Assembly (NCBI RefSeq): GCF_000014965.1
Contig: NC_008554.1
Location: 4,080,001-4,144,000, forward strand
Source: Syntrophobacter fumaroxidans MPOB
GTDB taxonomy: Bacteria; Desulfobacterota; Syntrophobacteria; Syntrophobacterales; Syntrophobacteraceae
DNA: 64,000 bases
Direction of reading: 5' to 3'
Shown here one piece after another: positions 1-8,881 of the stretch (the first letter of the stretch is position 1; each line of letters begins with the position of its first letter). The notes under the pieces are model-generated. The model did not search any database and was not told the origin of the DNA. It saw only the letters and a list, made by a program, of their open reading frames with translations. The translations under genes were made by a program, and so were the position numbers.

Positions 1-974
1 TCGAGCCCCGCCGGATCCGATCCCACGAGGGTGTTCGTCCCGGTGGCGATCGTGACCGGCCGTTCTGTGTTTTCGCGCATGGTCAGGCACGGCACGCCAA
101 GAAAGGTCGTTTCTTCCTGGATGCCGCCCGAATCCGTGATGACGACCCTGGCCCGTTTTTGCAGCGCGAGGAAATCCAGGTAGCCGACGGGGTCCATCAG
201 CCTGAGGCTCGAATTCGCCCGTTTCAGGCCCGGGATCGAAAGCCTGTCCCGCGTTCTGGGATGGACCGGAAACAGAAGTGGTAGCCGGTCCGCGATTGTC
301 TCGAGCGAGGACATCAGGCGTGCCAGCCGGGACGGCTCATCCACGTTGGCCGGGCGATGCAGCGTGACCAGGCCGAAGTTCCCGTTCAGTTCGAGCGAGC
401 GCCGCAGTTCGGGCCATCTGCGGTCCGCGGCCGGCAGAAGTCGCACGAGCGTATCGATCATGACATTGCCCACGAGGTGAACCTTGTGCTGCGGGATGCC
501 CTCCCGAGCCAGATTCTCATTACCGTCCCGGGAAGGAGTAAAAAGCAGGTCGGATATCTGGTCCGTGAGGAGCCGGTTGATTTCTTCAGGCATGGACCGG
601 TCGAACGATCGCAGGCCGGCCTCGACGTGCGCCACCGGGATGCCGAGCTTTGCGCACACGAGAGCGCTCGCCACGGTGGAATTGACGTCCCCGTAGACCA
701 TGACGAGATCCGGTTTCTGCTCCCCGGCCGTTTCCTCGAAGCGCATCATGATCAGGGCGGTTTGAACGGCGTGGGTGCCCGAGCCCACTTCCAGGTTGAC
801 ATCGGGAGCCGGCAGCCCGAGCTCCCGGAAGAAGACGTCCGACATGTCGGGGTCGTAATGCTGCCCGGTGTGCACCAGGATCTGGTCGAGTCCTTCGAGA
901 CCGGCCAGGGCCCGGGCAACCGGTTCCACCTTCATGAAATTGGGCCGCGCGCCCACAACGTGCAGGATTTTCAT
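1..974 (-). CDS. wecB: UDP-N-acetylglucosamine 2-epimerase (non-hydrolysing), 3' end cut by window
   Basis: The enzyme interconverts UDP-GlcNAc and UDP-ManNAc in the cytoplasm, supplying ManNAc-type precursors for surface polysaccharide. Translation from the ATG at 974 begins MKILHVVGARPNFMK and contains HTGQHYD, VYGDVNSTVA, HVEAGLRSFDRSMPEEINR and TLHRPANVDE, all hallmark WecB motifs, including the conserved active-site His and Glu region. About 324 codons are present; the family is usually 360-380 residues, so only a short C-terminal piece lies beyond position 1. It sits 31 bases downstream of the fused oxidoreductase gene and is probably cotranscribed with it. No strong ribosome-binding site is visible, which suggests reliance on coupling to the upstream gene. 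The family call is secure; which glycan uses the product is inferred. Confidence 0.95.
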   Translation of the reverse strand, partial: MKILHVVGARPNFMKVEPVARALAGLEGLDQILVHTGQHYDPDMSDVFFRELGLPAPDVNLEVGSGTHAVQTALIMMRFEETAGEQKPDLVMVYGDVNSTVASALVCAKLGIPVAHVEAGLRSFDRSMPEEINRLLTDQISDLLFTPSRDGNENLAREGIPQHKVHLVGNVMIDTLVRLLPAADRRWPELRRSLELNGNFGLVTLHRPANVDEPSRLARLMSSLETIADRLPLLFPVHPRTRDRLSIPGLKRANSSLRLMDPVGYLDFLALQKRARVVITDSGGIQEETTFLGVPCLTMRENTERPVTIATGTNTLVGSDPAGL

Positions 975-1005
975 ATGGGTTGTCTTTGATTTGAGACTAC
1001 CGCAC

Positions 1006-3198
1006 TCACAGTGCCGAATCCAACTCGAACGGCACTCCTTCCCGGATGCTTCGAACGGCCAGAATGGCTGCCAGCGAAACGGCGCGCAGCTCTTCCCATG
1101 GTATGGGCCATGGCCCGCCGTCGGCCACGGCGCTCGCGAAAGCCTCGATTTCCGCCCGGTGCCCCTTGTCCTGCCGGCCCAGCCGCGTTTTGGCGATCTT
1201 CCCGCCGGCGCAGGTGATCACCTCGCGGAAATCCTCGATGACGGCGATTCGTCCCCCTCCGATCACTTCCACCCGCTCCTTGGGGAATGCCTTGTCGCCT
1301 CCGGAAAGGTAGGCCACGGTGGAGATCGCCCCGTTGGCGTGCCTGAGGGTTATGAAGCACTGGTCGTCCGTGATTCGGGGCGAGGAAAGACCGCCGATCG
1401 ACTCGGCGAAGACGCGCACCGGTGGAGCGCCTGCCAGGCAGGCGGCCAGATCGATGGCGTGGCAGGCCTCTCCGATGATGCGCCCGCCCCCCGTTGACTC
1501 GTCCTGGGTCCAGTGCTCGGCGGGAATTTCGCCCGCGTTGAAGCGGATCATGACCGTGAGAGGCTCATGCACCGCGCTGAAGAATTCCTTCACCCGGCGG
1601 GCCGCCGGGGAGAACCGCCGGTTGAAACCGACCATCAGGAGCGGCGCGGACCCGGCGGAAACGGCTTCGCCCAGAGCCGCCTCGACGGCGATCAATTCCT
1701 CCACCGTGAGGGCGAGCGGCTTCTCGACGAAAACATGCCTGCCCGAGCGAATCCCCTCGATCACCTGGGAGGCATGCCGGTCGTGGCGGGTGACGACGAA
1801 GACCGCCGATACTCGGTCGTTCTTGAATACCTCGTCCTCATCCGCCGTGGCTGCCTCAAACCCCGACTTCAATCCGGAATGCGCCGCGCTGAGCCCGCCG
1901 GCCGAGCAGATGATGCGGGGTTGCAGCCGTTTGTCCTTCGCGATTGCAGGGAGAAGAACCATGCGGGCGAAATTGCCCGCCCCGAGGCATCCGACCCCGA
2001 TGGAATCCTGTTGCCGGACGCCCGAGACGGCGGGGAGCGTCAGCCTTTTCAGTGGAGCCGGCTTATCCGGGTATTCGAGGATGATTCCCAGATAGGGTTG
2101 CATCCCGGCTTCGATCAACGCATATGCGGCTTCCGCGTTCTCGATCCTGAACCGATGTGAAATGAGAGGCCGCACATCCAGGCGCCCCGACGCCATGAGG
2201 TCGAGGACGGCCTGCATGTTGCGCTGTTCGGTCCAGCGCACGTGGGCGGCGGGATAGTCGCGCCCTCTTTCTTCGTATTCCGGGTCGTAGCGCCCGGGGC
2301 CATAGGAGCAGGAGACCACGAATTCGGCTTCCTTGAAATAGTAGGGCCGGCGGGGCAAATTCAGCCCGACGGCCCCGACGGCCACCACACGGCCCTTTTG
2401 CCGCACCGCCTCGCCCGCCAGTTCCACCGGGCCGTCCGACTTGGTGGATGCGGCGATGAGGACGGCATCGGCACCCAGGCCGCGCGTGAGTCGCAGGACC
2501 CGGCCGGCGTCCAGATGGGGGGCGGCCGGGTCGGCGCCCAAAGTCGCGGCCAGGACGCACTTCGCGGAATCCGGATCGGTGGCCAGAACTCGGCAGCCCT
2601 GGGCCTTGAGCAGTGCAACCGCGAGCTGGCCGACCAGGCCCAGCCCGATGACGAAAGCCGTATCGCCGAGGCTCAGGCGGGCCAGCCGGACTCCCTGCAG
2701 CGCGATCGCTCCCAGTACCGTGAACGCCGCCTGCTCGAAGGACACGCCATCGGGCACCGTTGCACAAAGGTTTTTCGGAACGCACACCACGCCGGCGTGA
2801 GGCCCGTTGCTCGCGACCCGGTCGCCCGGTTTGAATTCCTGCACCCCGCTTCCGCAGGCCAGCACGATGCCGGAGGAGCAGTAGCCCATGGCCATGGGTT
2901 CGTCGAGTTTCTCCCTCACCTGGGCAAGCGTTTGAAGGATCCCCTCGCCGCGGAGCTTTTGAAGGACGCGCCGCACATGGTCGGGTCGCTCCCGCGCCTT
3001 GCCGAGGAGCGACTTTCCGGCCAGGTCCATCACCATCTTCTCGGTGCCCGCGGAGATCAGGGAGCAGGCATTGGCGATGAGCACGTGTCCCGGCCGGGCC
3101 AGGGGCTCGGGAACCGTAACCACGCTCAGGCGTCCGTCACGGATGTTTTGTGTGATTTGGAGCATTTGCTCATCCTGGCAGAATTCATCGGCCCTCAA
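1006..3198 (-). CDS. Bi-domain oxidoreductase: zinc-type alcohol dehydrogenase fused to Gfo/Idh/MocA
   Basis: A 730-residue fusion. Residues about 12-380 are a medium-chain (zinc-type) dehydrogenase with a Rossmann signature GLGLVG at 185-190. Residues about 397-730 are a Gfo/Idh/MocA oxidoreductase with GCLGAGNFAR at 403-412 and the characteristic EKPLAL at 492-497. This two-domain architecture recurs in polysaccharide loci beside wecB-like genes, so a role in making an unusual oxidised or epimerised sugar is likely, but the substrate is unknown. Two starts are possible. The ATG at 3198 has GAGG upstream; the ATG at 3165 (MLQITQN) has AGGA upstream and better matches where the fold begins. 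The neighbour order (PaaK-like, this gene, wecB) on one strand suggests one transcription unit. Confidence 0.9.
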   Translation of the reverse strand: MRADEFCQDEQMLQITQNIRDGRLSVVTVPEPLARPGHVLIANACSLISAGTEKMVMDLAGKSLLGKARERPDHVRRVLQKLRGEGILQTLAQVREKLDEPMAMGYCSSGIVLACGSGVQEFKPGDRVASNGPHAGVVCVPKNLCATVPDGVSFEQAAFTVLGAIALQGVRLARLSLGDTAFVIGLGLVGQLAVALLKAQGCRVLATDPDSAKCVLAATLGADPAAPHLDAGRVLRLTRGLGADAVLIAASTKSDGPVELAGEAVRQKGRVVAVGAVGLNLPRRPYYFKEAEFVVSCSYGPGRYDPEYEERGRDYPAAHVRWTEQRNMQAVLDLMASGRLDVRPLISHRFRIENAEAAYALIEAGMQPYLGIILEYPDKPAPLKRLTLPAVSGVRQQDSIGVGCLGAGNFARMVLLPAIAKDKRLQPRIICSAGGLSAAHSGLKSGFEAATADEDEVFKNDRVSAVFVVTRHDRHASQVIEGIRSGRHVFVEKPLALTVEELIAVEAALGEAVSAGSAPLLMVGFNRRFSPAARRVKEFFSAVHEPLTVMIRFNAGEIPAEHWTQDESTGGGRIIGEACHAIDLAACLAGAPPVRVFAESIGGLSSPRITDDQCFITLRHANGAISTVAYLSGGDKAFPKERVEVIGGGRIAVIEDFREVITCAGGKIAKTRLGRQDKGHRAEIEAFASAVADGGPWPIPWEELRAVSLAAILAVRSIREGVPFELDSAL

Positions 3199-3264
3199 AG
3201 GGAGGTGTTCTTACGCGATATGAGAAAACAGCGGTTCCCTTTGGGGACAGGATGAAAAAGAGTT

Positions 3265-4668
3265 CTATATCTCGCTGAAAGAAGGCCCGGTCTGGAGGTT
3301 CTGAACCAGGCGGCGCAGCTTGCCTCGGGAAGTCAGAGGAATGTCCTCCACAGTCTTGACTTCAACGCTCAACTCCGACCCCGTCTTCCGGGCATAAGCC
3401 TCCTGCAAAGCTTTTTTCTCCAATGCCGTGAAACCACTCGAAACCATCACGCGCAGTTGAAGTTCTCCCGCGCGTTTCTGGTAATACTGGTAACGCACGA
3501 TATGGTCAAAAAGCGGGCCATGCATGTTAAGTGCCGCGAGCGAAATCCTGGATCCCGTCTTCCCGATGACGAATTCCTGTCGCCACCGCCCTTCCACCTG
3601 ATCGAAACGGTCAAAGGAGCGGCCGCAGGCACACTCGTGCCCAAGCATTCGTGCCTTGTCGCCCGTTCGATATCGAATCAGCGGCAGGGAACGGTTGATG
3701 AGACCGGTACCCACGATTTCTCCCGGTTCGCCTTCCTTTTGCAACACATTGCCGTTATCGTCGATGATTTCAAGTATGCCGTAGTCGGGAAAATGATGGT
3801 ACGCAGGACTCTTTTCGCATTCGCCCGCCAGAACCACCCGCTCGCTGTGCCCGTACCACGAATACACCCTTGTCGAAAAGGCTTCTTCGATCAGCTCGCG
3901 TTGTCCTGGCAGAATCCCTTCGGAGGCCAGCAGAACGGCATCTAACTGCAAGCGAATACCAGTCTTCAGCCTGTTCCTGGTTATGAAGTCGGCGAGCAGC
4001 GATATGGCGGATGGATACCCGTGAATGAAGCGCGGACGATATTGCCCAAGTTTGTGGAGATACCGGTCGAGGGTGGCCTCGTTCATGTGGAACGGGGAAA
4101 ACTGCAATTCGTTATAGACGGGGTTTGGCTGCCAGTAAATCCTATCGGATACGGACCGGAACTCGACCCCGCGAAAGGTTGCCTTTCTGCACCCGGGTGT
4201 GTACCCGACTCTCGCCCACTGCAAGTGCATAAAGGCCATCTCAATCGATTGGGATTGGTCGTCGAGGAAAAACCTCAGTTGATTGCCGGAGGTGCCCCCG
4301 GTGCTGCATTCATGGTGGGGAATCCGATCAAAATCCCGGGGAAGGTAGCCAGACATATCGCTCTGCAGGGTTTCCTTGTCGAGTAGGGGAAACTCCTGGA
4401 GAGCATCGAAGGGGCGGAATCTTGCAACAACCGATCTCAAATGCCTGTAAGCCGGGATCTGATCGCAGGCGAAACTCAGGATCTTCTCCAGCGCCTCTTC
4501 CTGGTAGGCGCGCATCTCGCCTCTATTCGCTCGATCGAGAAAACGGCCCCGTCTGATAGTCTCGGAGTAGCTCTTTCCCGCCAAGATATGAAACGGCACG
4601 AATCGGATCGGCGATTTCAGAAGAGGCGGTAAGCCTTCATAAATTCGTCGAAGTGTTGTGTAGGACAA
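3265..4668 (-). CDS. Phenylacetate-CoA ligase-like / CapK-family adenylate-forming enzyme
   Basis: A 467-residue protein of the PaaK/CapK branch of the ANL adenylating superfamily. The AMP-binding P-loop STGGTSGN is at 122-129. YGHSERVVLAGEC and the later RYRTGDKA motif are also present, the latter carrying the Asp that contacts the ribose. The C-terminal mini-domain ends with a conserved LTSRGKLRRLVQ segment containing the expected Lys. In capsule and O-antigen loci such proteins are called CapK and are presumed to activate an acyl or aromatic acid for attachment to the glycan; no product is proven for this subgroup. The gene lies between capA-like and oxidoreductase genes on the same strand with short gaps, consistent with a shared operon. 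The true acid substrate cannot be read from the sequence. Confidence 0.88.
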   Translation of the reverse strand: MSYTTLRRIYEGLPPLLKSPIRFVPFHILAGKSYSETIRRGRFLDRANRGEMRAYQEEALEKILSFACDQIPAYRHLRSVVARFRPFDALQEFPLLDKETLQSDMSGYLPRDFDRIPHHECSTGGTSGNQLRFFLDDQSQSIEMAFMHLQWARVGYTPGCRKATFRGVEFRSVSDRIYWQPNPVYNELQFSPFHMNEATLDRYLHKLGQYRPRFIHGYPSAISLLADFITRNRLKTGIRLQLDAVLLASEGILPGQRELIEEAFSTRVYSWYGHSERVVLAGECEKSPAYHHFPDYGILEIIDDNGNVLQKEGEPGEIVGTGLINRSLPLIRYRTGDKARMLGHECACGRSFDRFDQVEGRWRQEFVIGKTGSRISLAALNMHGPLFDHIVRYQYYQKRAGELQLRVMVSSGFTALEKKALQEAYARKTGSELSVEVKTVEDIPLTSRGKLRRLVQNLQTGPSFSEI

Positions 4669-4698
4669 GAAGTCTATACCCGGTTCATTCTCTTAGGC

Positions 4699-5790
4699 TC
4701 ACTTGCGTGGCCACATTGGAGCAAGACTCTCTTCGAACTCTCTTACCGTTGTGAGAGGTGCCGCTTCTGTGCAAAGGCAGGCCATTCGCATGAGCAGAGT
4801 CTTCGGCAGCAGGTTCCAGAGCATCCATTTCACAATCACTCCAGGAAGGGGGGTTCTGCGTAACCGATTCCGCCAACTCGAATCCGACTTTCGTATATAG
4901 CGAGGCCCCACAGACCGCAACCATTTTCGCGTTGGCCATCCGCATACGCCCTTAAAGTCCTTCGAGATTTCATGCAGATATTTTTCGGCGCGGGGCTGGA
5001 GCGCCGCTGAAAAAGGCATCAACTCGTGGTGCCAGATGAATTGGTACACCCAGGAATCGTGCTCGGCAACCGAATAATCAACCGTCAATCCCAGGCCGGA
5101 AAGAGGGTGCTTTGCGCCTTCCACATGATCGAAGTCGAAATTGCCGAGAGAAAACCAGACCGGCTTTGCCCGGATGGTCTCGACGCCATGAATGGAATGC
5201 GCGTGATGCCCGAAGATCCCGTCGGCACCGGCCTCAATCCAATGTCTGGCCAGTTTGCGCTGCCGGGGGGACGGGTGGCCGGCGAATTCGCCCTCATATC
5301 CCCAGTGGGGTGTGATGAATACTCGGTCCGCATTCGGGCGGATGCGAGCGATCTCCCTTTCCACGGCGTCCAGGGGCAAGAGCATCCGGTTAGGGGGGTA
5401 TCCCCGTTCCGCGCAACCAATGACGGCACACCGGTATCGGCCCACCTGAAGGCGGGCGAAAGGGAGGAACGTCAGACCATAGGGCTGTATCGTCGTCTCA
5501 TCCATGAGCCGGCGCACGAGCCTTTCAAGGGCTTTCACACCCGCGTCGGCCGAGTGGTTGTTCGCAAGATTCAATGCCCGGAAAGGCGATCGCACGACCC
5601 ATTCCCAGGCCGATTCCGGCAAGACAAGATGGTAGGCCTTCTCCGGGGTGTCGACCGGGGTTTGGGAAATAGCGCATTCAAAGTTCCCGACCCAGCAGAT
5701 GTCCTCTTCCGCAGATGCCTGCTGTAGGATTTTTGGTGAGAGCAACCAGTCTTCCACAAACCGAATACGCCCCGGATTATTGCACGTCAA
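4699..5790 (-). CDS. CapA-family (PGA_cap) metallophosphatase-like protein
   Basis: A 363-residue CapA-type protein with the calcineurin-like metal-binding motifs of the family: GNFECAIS near the N-terminus, LANNHSADAG, PHWGYEGEF and GHHAHSIHG. CapA proteins are best known from poly-gamma-glutamate capsules, but many lie in polysaccharide loci where their activity is unknown; that is the case here. No signal peptide or membrane helix is obvious, so the protein looks cytoplasmic or peripheral. The start is a TTG at 5790 overlapping the TGA of the upstream glycosyltransferase, which argues for translational coupling. An in-frame GTG at 5757 is less likely because it would remove the first beta strand. 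Where relatives usually have a GD pair early in the protein this one reads VED, so one metal ligand may be shifted. Confidence 0.85.
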   Translation of the reverse strand: MTCNNPGRIRFVEDWLLSPKILQQASAEEDICWVGNFECAISQTPVDTPEKAYHLVLPESAWEWVVRSPFRALNLANNHSADAGVKALERLVRRLMDETTIQPYGLTFLPFARLQVGRYRCAVIGCAERGYPPNRMLLPLDAVEREIARIRPNADRVFITPHWGYEGEFAGHPSPRQRKLARHWIEAGADGIFGHHAHSIHGVETIRAKPVWFSLGNFDFDHVEGAKHPLSGLGLTVDYSVAEHDSWVYQFIWHHELMPFSAALQPRAEKYLHEISKDFKGVCGWPTRKWLRSVGPRYIRKSDSSWRNRLRRTPLPGVIVKWMLWNLLPKTLLMRMACLCTEAAPLTTVREFEESLAPMWPRK

Positions 5791-6665
5791 ATCCGATTTG
5801 AAGGCCTTCTTGCTCGATCATCGCCCATGGGAGTCCTGTTGCGTTCCGCCTCGTACACCTTCGCGACCACCTGGATGCTGACTGAAGCGTATAAAAGAGA
5901 AAATAGAAACCCCGGTTTTCCATCAAGGAACCCCCCACGGAGCCCATACCGGTACCCGAACCTCAGAAGTGGCATGAGCGGCAGCAGCTTGGCGCCCATG
6001 CGTTTCATGCATTCCCTCCGGCGAAGAGGGTTCTTGGAGAAAAGTTGCCGCAGCCCGGGAGGTTCGCTCCTAAGACGCACCATCAGGTCCACTTCTTCAG
6101 TGCTATATCGATTGTGTTTGTCGAGCCAATTCGTTAAACCTTTACTGAAACCTTCGTGTATCCATCCCTCTTTCAGAAAGGCCGCCTTACCGTCCGTCAC
6201 TTCGCGCTGACCGTGCCCTTCCTTCCGGTAGCGCACGGCCCCCATTTTGAGCAGTCTCAACTGGTAAGAGGGATAAAGGCCGGAATGGCGGAGCCATTTA
6301 CCCATGAAGTGGTTCTTGCCGGCGATGAATGCCCCGACGGTGTCGCCCGGTGAGCGAATGTACTCGCCGATCTCCCGGGCCAGTTCCGGAACGCAGAATT
6401 CATCGGCATCGACAAAGAGAACCCATTCGTGTTTCGGCTGAACGTTGTCGAGCGCCCAGTTGCGCTGGTCGCCGAAATCCTTGAAAGGGTGAGTGAATAC
6501 CCGGATGTCCGGACGGGCCTGCGCAGCCAGCTCCAGGGTCCGGTCGGCGCTTCCAGAGTCAACGATGACCACATCATCCGCCCAGTCGAGGCAATTGAGG
6601 CAGCGAACGATGTTGATTTCCTCGTTGAAGGTGAGGATGATGGCGGTCAAGGGAGTTTCAGGCAT
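5787..6665 (-). CDS. Glycosyltransferase family 2 (WaaE/KdtX-like)
   Basis: A cytoplasmic GT-A fold glycosyltransferase of 292 residues. The opening LTAIILTFNEEINI strand, VDSGSADRT, the FGDQRNWAL segment and the metal-binding FVDADEF motif are typical of the WaaE-like branch of GT2, whose members add glucose or related sugars to lipopolysaccharide core or capsule intermediates. The donor and acceptor cannot be deduced. The ATG at 6665 is preferred; an in-frame GTG at 6689 would add eight residues, and neither has a strong ribosome-binding site. The 3' end overlaps the TTG start of the CapA-like gene by four bases. Upstream lies an AT-rich gap that separates it from genes of different base composition, so it may start a new transcription unit. 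Confidence 0.9.
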   Translation of the reverse strand: MPETPLTAIILTFNEEINIVRCLNCLDWADDVVIVDSGSADRTLELAAQARPDIRVFTHPFKDFGDQRNWALDNVQPKHEWVLFVDADEFCVPELAREIGEYIRSPGDTVGAFIAGKNHFMGKWLRHSGLYPSYQLRLLKMGAVRYRKEGHGQREVTDGKAAFLKEGWIHEGFSKGLTNWLDKHNRYSTEEVDLMVRLRSEPPGLRQLFSKNPLRRRECMKRMGAKLLPLMPLLRFGYRYGLRGGFLDGKPGFLFSLLYASVSIQVVAKVYEAERNRTPMGDDRARRPSNRI

Positions 6666-6951
6666 AATAATGGAAAAAGAAGTGGCCACTCGCTTCTTAA
6701 CAAAAAACAGCTCATTTAGAATGTTTGAGATAGTGTATTAATTTGAAATCTAAAATGCATCAGTGAATTGCCTAACAAAATCCTTATAATATATAATACA
6801 TTTCTTTAAAAATAATATTTGATCAAATAATCCAATATTTTAATACTGGATAAGTTAAAATTCCAATCGATGATGAATATAACTCACTTTTCCCAAACTT
6901 ATCATAATTTGATAGTAATACAATGCATATCATAATACGTTAATATATAGT

Positions 6952-7953
6952 CTATGTATGATTGGCAAATCTATATTGTATGTATGATTTAATATGTCTA
7001 AACAGTTGGTTTTGTAGAGCCAAATCAACTGCTCTTTTTAGTCGCTTTTTCCAGCATGGTATAATTTGGCTTCTTCTGTGAAAAAAAACATATAATGGTG
7101 AGTCCTGCTCTCCGATCTCAAAAACGCCATAAGGAGTAATTCGATAGTTTGTAGGAATCACATTCCAATGTGGGAATGTAAAAAAGCTGCTCATCTTGTT
7201 TCTGACGAAATGATATATAATATATTCCTTCCCATTGTAATAAATGCGCCCATTCTGGAATACTGCACTCTGCTTGCGCGGTATGTACTCTAAAGCAATA
7301 TTTTTGAAATAAGGCCGAAGTTGCATTTCCATTTCCATTTTTTTTACGACTTGAGTAAAACTCACAATATTAGTCTTGATATCAAATATTGATATTCCTT
7401 CTCGTAATTGTTGCCATTCATGGGCACATTCATCAAAATCATAATATTTGTGTGCATCTGCAAATACAGATTCGTAGTCTGGGCTATTCATATATAAATA
7501 ATTGCAGCACCCACAATTTCTAATCAAAAATAACGAACCGGTGGCATATTCTTTCCTTACAAATAATACATCATATACATCTAATAGTTCTCTTGTAAAA
7601 AATGAACGAATATTTCCCAAAATCAAATCTATATCAGTATATCCCCAAAAATCGTACTCATGAAATATACTTCGAAAAATATTACCAAGTGCAGGTTTTA
7701 GGTCGCACAGCTTATAAGGGTTCACAAGATCTATATTAATTCCCAACATATTGGTCGACAATTTGTTGAATTCTTCAAGAGTTAAGTGAATTGTTCGGCA
7801 ATTTTCAGGAAGATAAGATTTTATCAATTCCCAGTGATCGCCGATAAGAACAAAATCAACAGACGGATTTCTTGAGCAGCTATCAATAAAAAATGGATGA
7901 TAAACAGGAAGTTTTCCAAAGTAGACTGATGCTATACAAATACTGTGTTTCAT
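6952..7953 (-). CDS. DUF6625-like putative glycosyltransferase
   Basis: A 333-residue protein resembling the DUF6625 group found in glycan loci. Its N-terminus (MKHSICIASVYFGKLP) and the YTDIDLILG segment, which resembles the DxD metal site of GT-A transferases, support a sugar-transfer role. The family is poorly characterised and no donor is known. The ATG at 7953 has GAGG eight bases upstream. It follows the FkbM-type gene with a 15-base gap, so the two form a pair. Both are strikingly AT-rich, with many AAA, ATT and TAT codons, unlike the GC-rich genes on either side, which points to recent transfer as a cassette. The function is a family-level inference; the reading frame itself is secure. 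Confidence 0.75.
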   Translation of the reverse strand: MKHSICIASVYFGKLPVYHPFFIDSCSRNPSVDFVLIGDHWELIKSYLPENCRTIHLTLEEFNKLSTNMLGINIDLVNPYKLCDLKPALGNIFRSIFHEYDFWGYTDIDLILGNIRSFFTRELLDVYDVLFVRKEYATGSLFLIRNCGCCNYLYMNSPDYESVFADAHKYYDFDECAHEWQQLREGISIFDIKTNIVSFTQVVKKMEMEMQLRPYFKNIALEYIPRKQSAVFQNGRIYYNGKEYIIYHFVRNKMSSFFTFPHWNVIPTNYRITPYGVFEIGEQDSPLYVFFHRRSQIIPCWKKRLKRAVDLALQNQLFRHIKSYIQYRFANHT

Positions 7954-7968
7954 TCTGTGGTCCTCATA

Positions 7969-8721
7969 TCATGAACCTTCAATCACTTTTCTTACGGCGA
8001 GAGTATCTTTGCTATCCTCAGTATATTGATATCCGTTTTGTAGTAGTCTGGTACGGCTTTCAATTTTTTCACCTTGCTCTAAATTCAAATGCTCAAAATA
8101 AATAATACTTGGCTTGATTCCGATGCTAAGTGCTTCTCGCACGATTTTCCAATCATAGCCTTCTGCATCAATAAATAACAAAGAAAGTCTTGATATCCCA
8201 TACTTGGCAAAGAGAGATGAAAGTGAAATAGAAGTTACAACTATTTCCCGCAAATAATCCCCGAATTGTGGATTAGTATTAAGTCGCTTAAATGCTATTT
8301 CTCGATGGAGAGAGGCCGTCTTACTCAGTGCTTTGAGTCTTAATGTATCATGGGTTTCATGTCTCCACATGGAAATTTTCCCATCGTGACCGGCGACTGC
8401 GGCATTTTCGAAGTGCAATTGAGCTTGATCCTTATAATTTTGAATCAATTCTTCATAAATATCAGGAAGTGGTTCCACAAGAATACCTTTTAAGTTCCAT
8501 CTAAGAATATGTTTCCTTAAAGGATCTTCATCTACTCCATTGTTGGCACCTATTTGAACGAAGACAAAGTCGGAAATAGCCATGCGTGCAAGATGGGCTT
8601 CGATTGCCAGATCTAATAAATTCATGGTGGATTCAGGATATTTCCAGGATTTCATGATGATATATCCCAACTTACGTGCTGAACCATGGATGAATGTATG
8701 TAGTATTTTATATAAGTACAT
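7969..8721 (-). CDS. FkbM-family SAM-dependent methyltransferase
   Basis: A 250-residue methyltransferase. The segment FVFVQIGANNGVDEDPLR is the FkbM SAM-binding motif I, followed by GILVEPLPDIYEELI and the late LLFIDAEGYDWKIV motif, which is diagnostic of the FkbM family. Members O-methylate sugars or other hydroxyls in natural products and surface glycans, so methylation of a residue in the locus polysaccharide is the natural inference. The ATG at 8721 has AAAGGA five bases upstream. The gene is AT-rich like its downstream partner, the DUF6625-like gene, and contrasts with the GC-rich glycosyltransferase on its other side; a 160-base gap separates it from that gene. The acceptor sugar is unknown. 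Confidence 0.9.
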   Translation of the reverse strand: MYLYKILHTFIHGSARKLGYIIMKSWKYPESTMNLLDLAIEAHLARMAISDFVFVQIGANNGVDEDPLRKHILRWNLKGILVEPLPDIYEELIQNYKDQAQLHFENAAVAGHDGKISMWRHETHDTLRLKALSKTASLHREIAFKRLNTNPQFGDYLREIVVTSISLSSLFAKYGISRLSLLFIDAEGYDWKIVREALSIGIKPSIIYFEHLNLEQGEKIESRTRLLQNGYQYTEDSKDTLAVRKVIEGS

Positions 8722-8881
8722 AAATTCCTTTCAGGTTTAGGCACACCATGGAGGAGGTGTGATGTACCTGACAAAGGGGGAACGCAATGAGTGCGTGACG
8801 CAACCGGGTTAGCCCAGCTTCTATGTGCCGGCGATGGGGCGGATTTGTGCGAGGGGCTTCGGACGAGTGCGCAGCAGAAGC

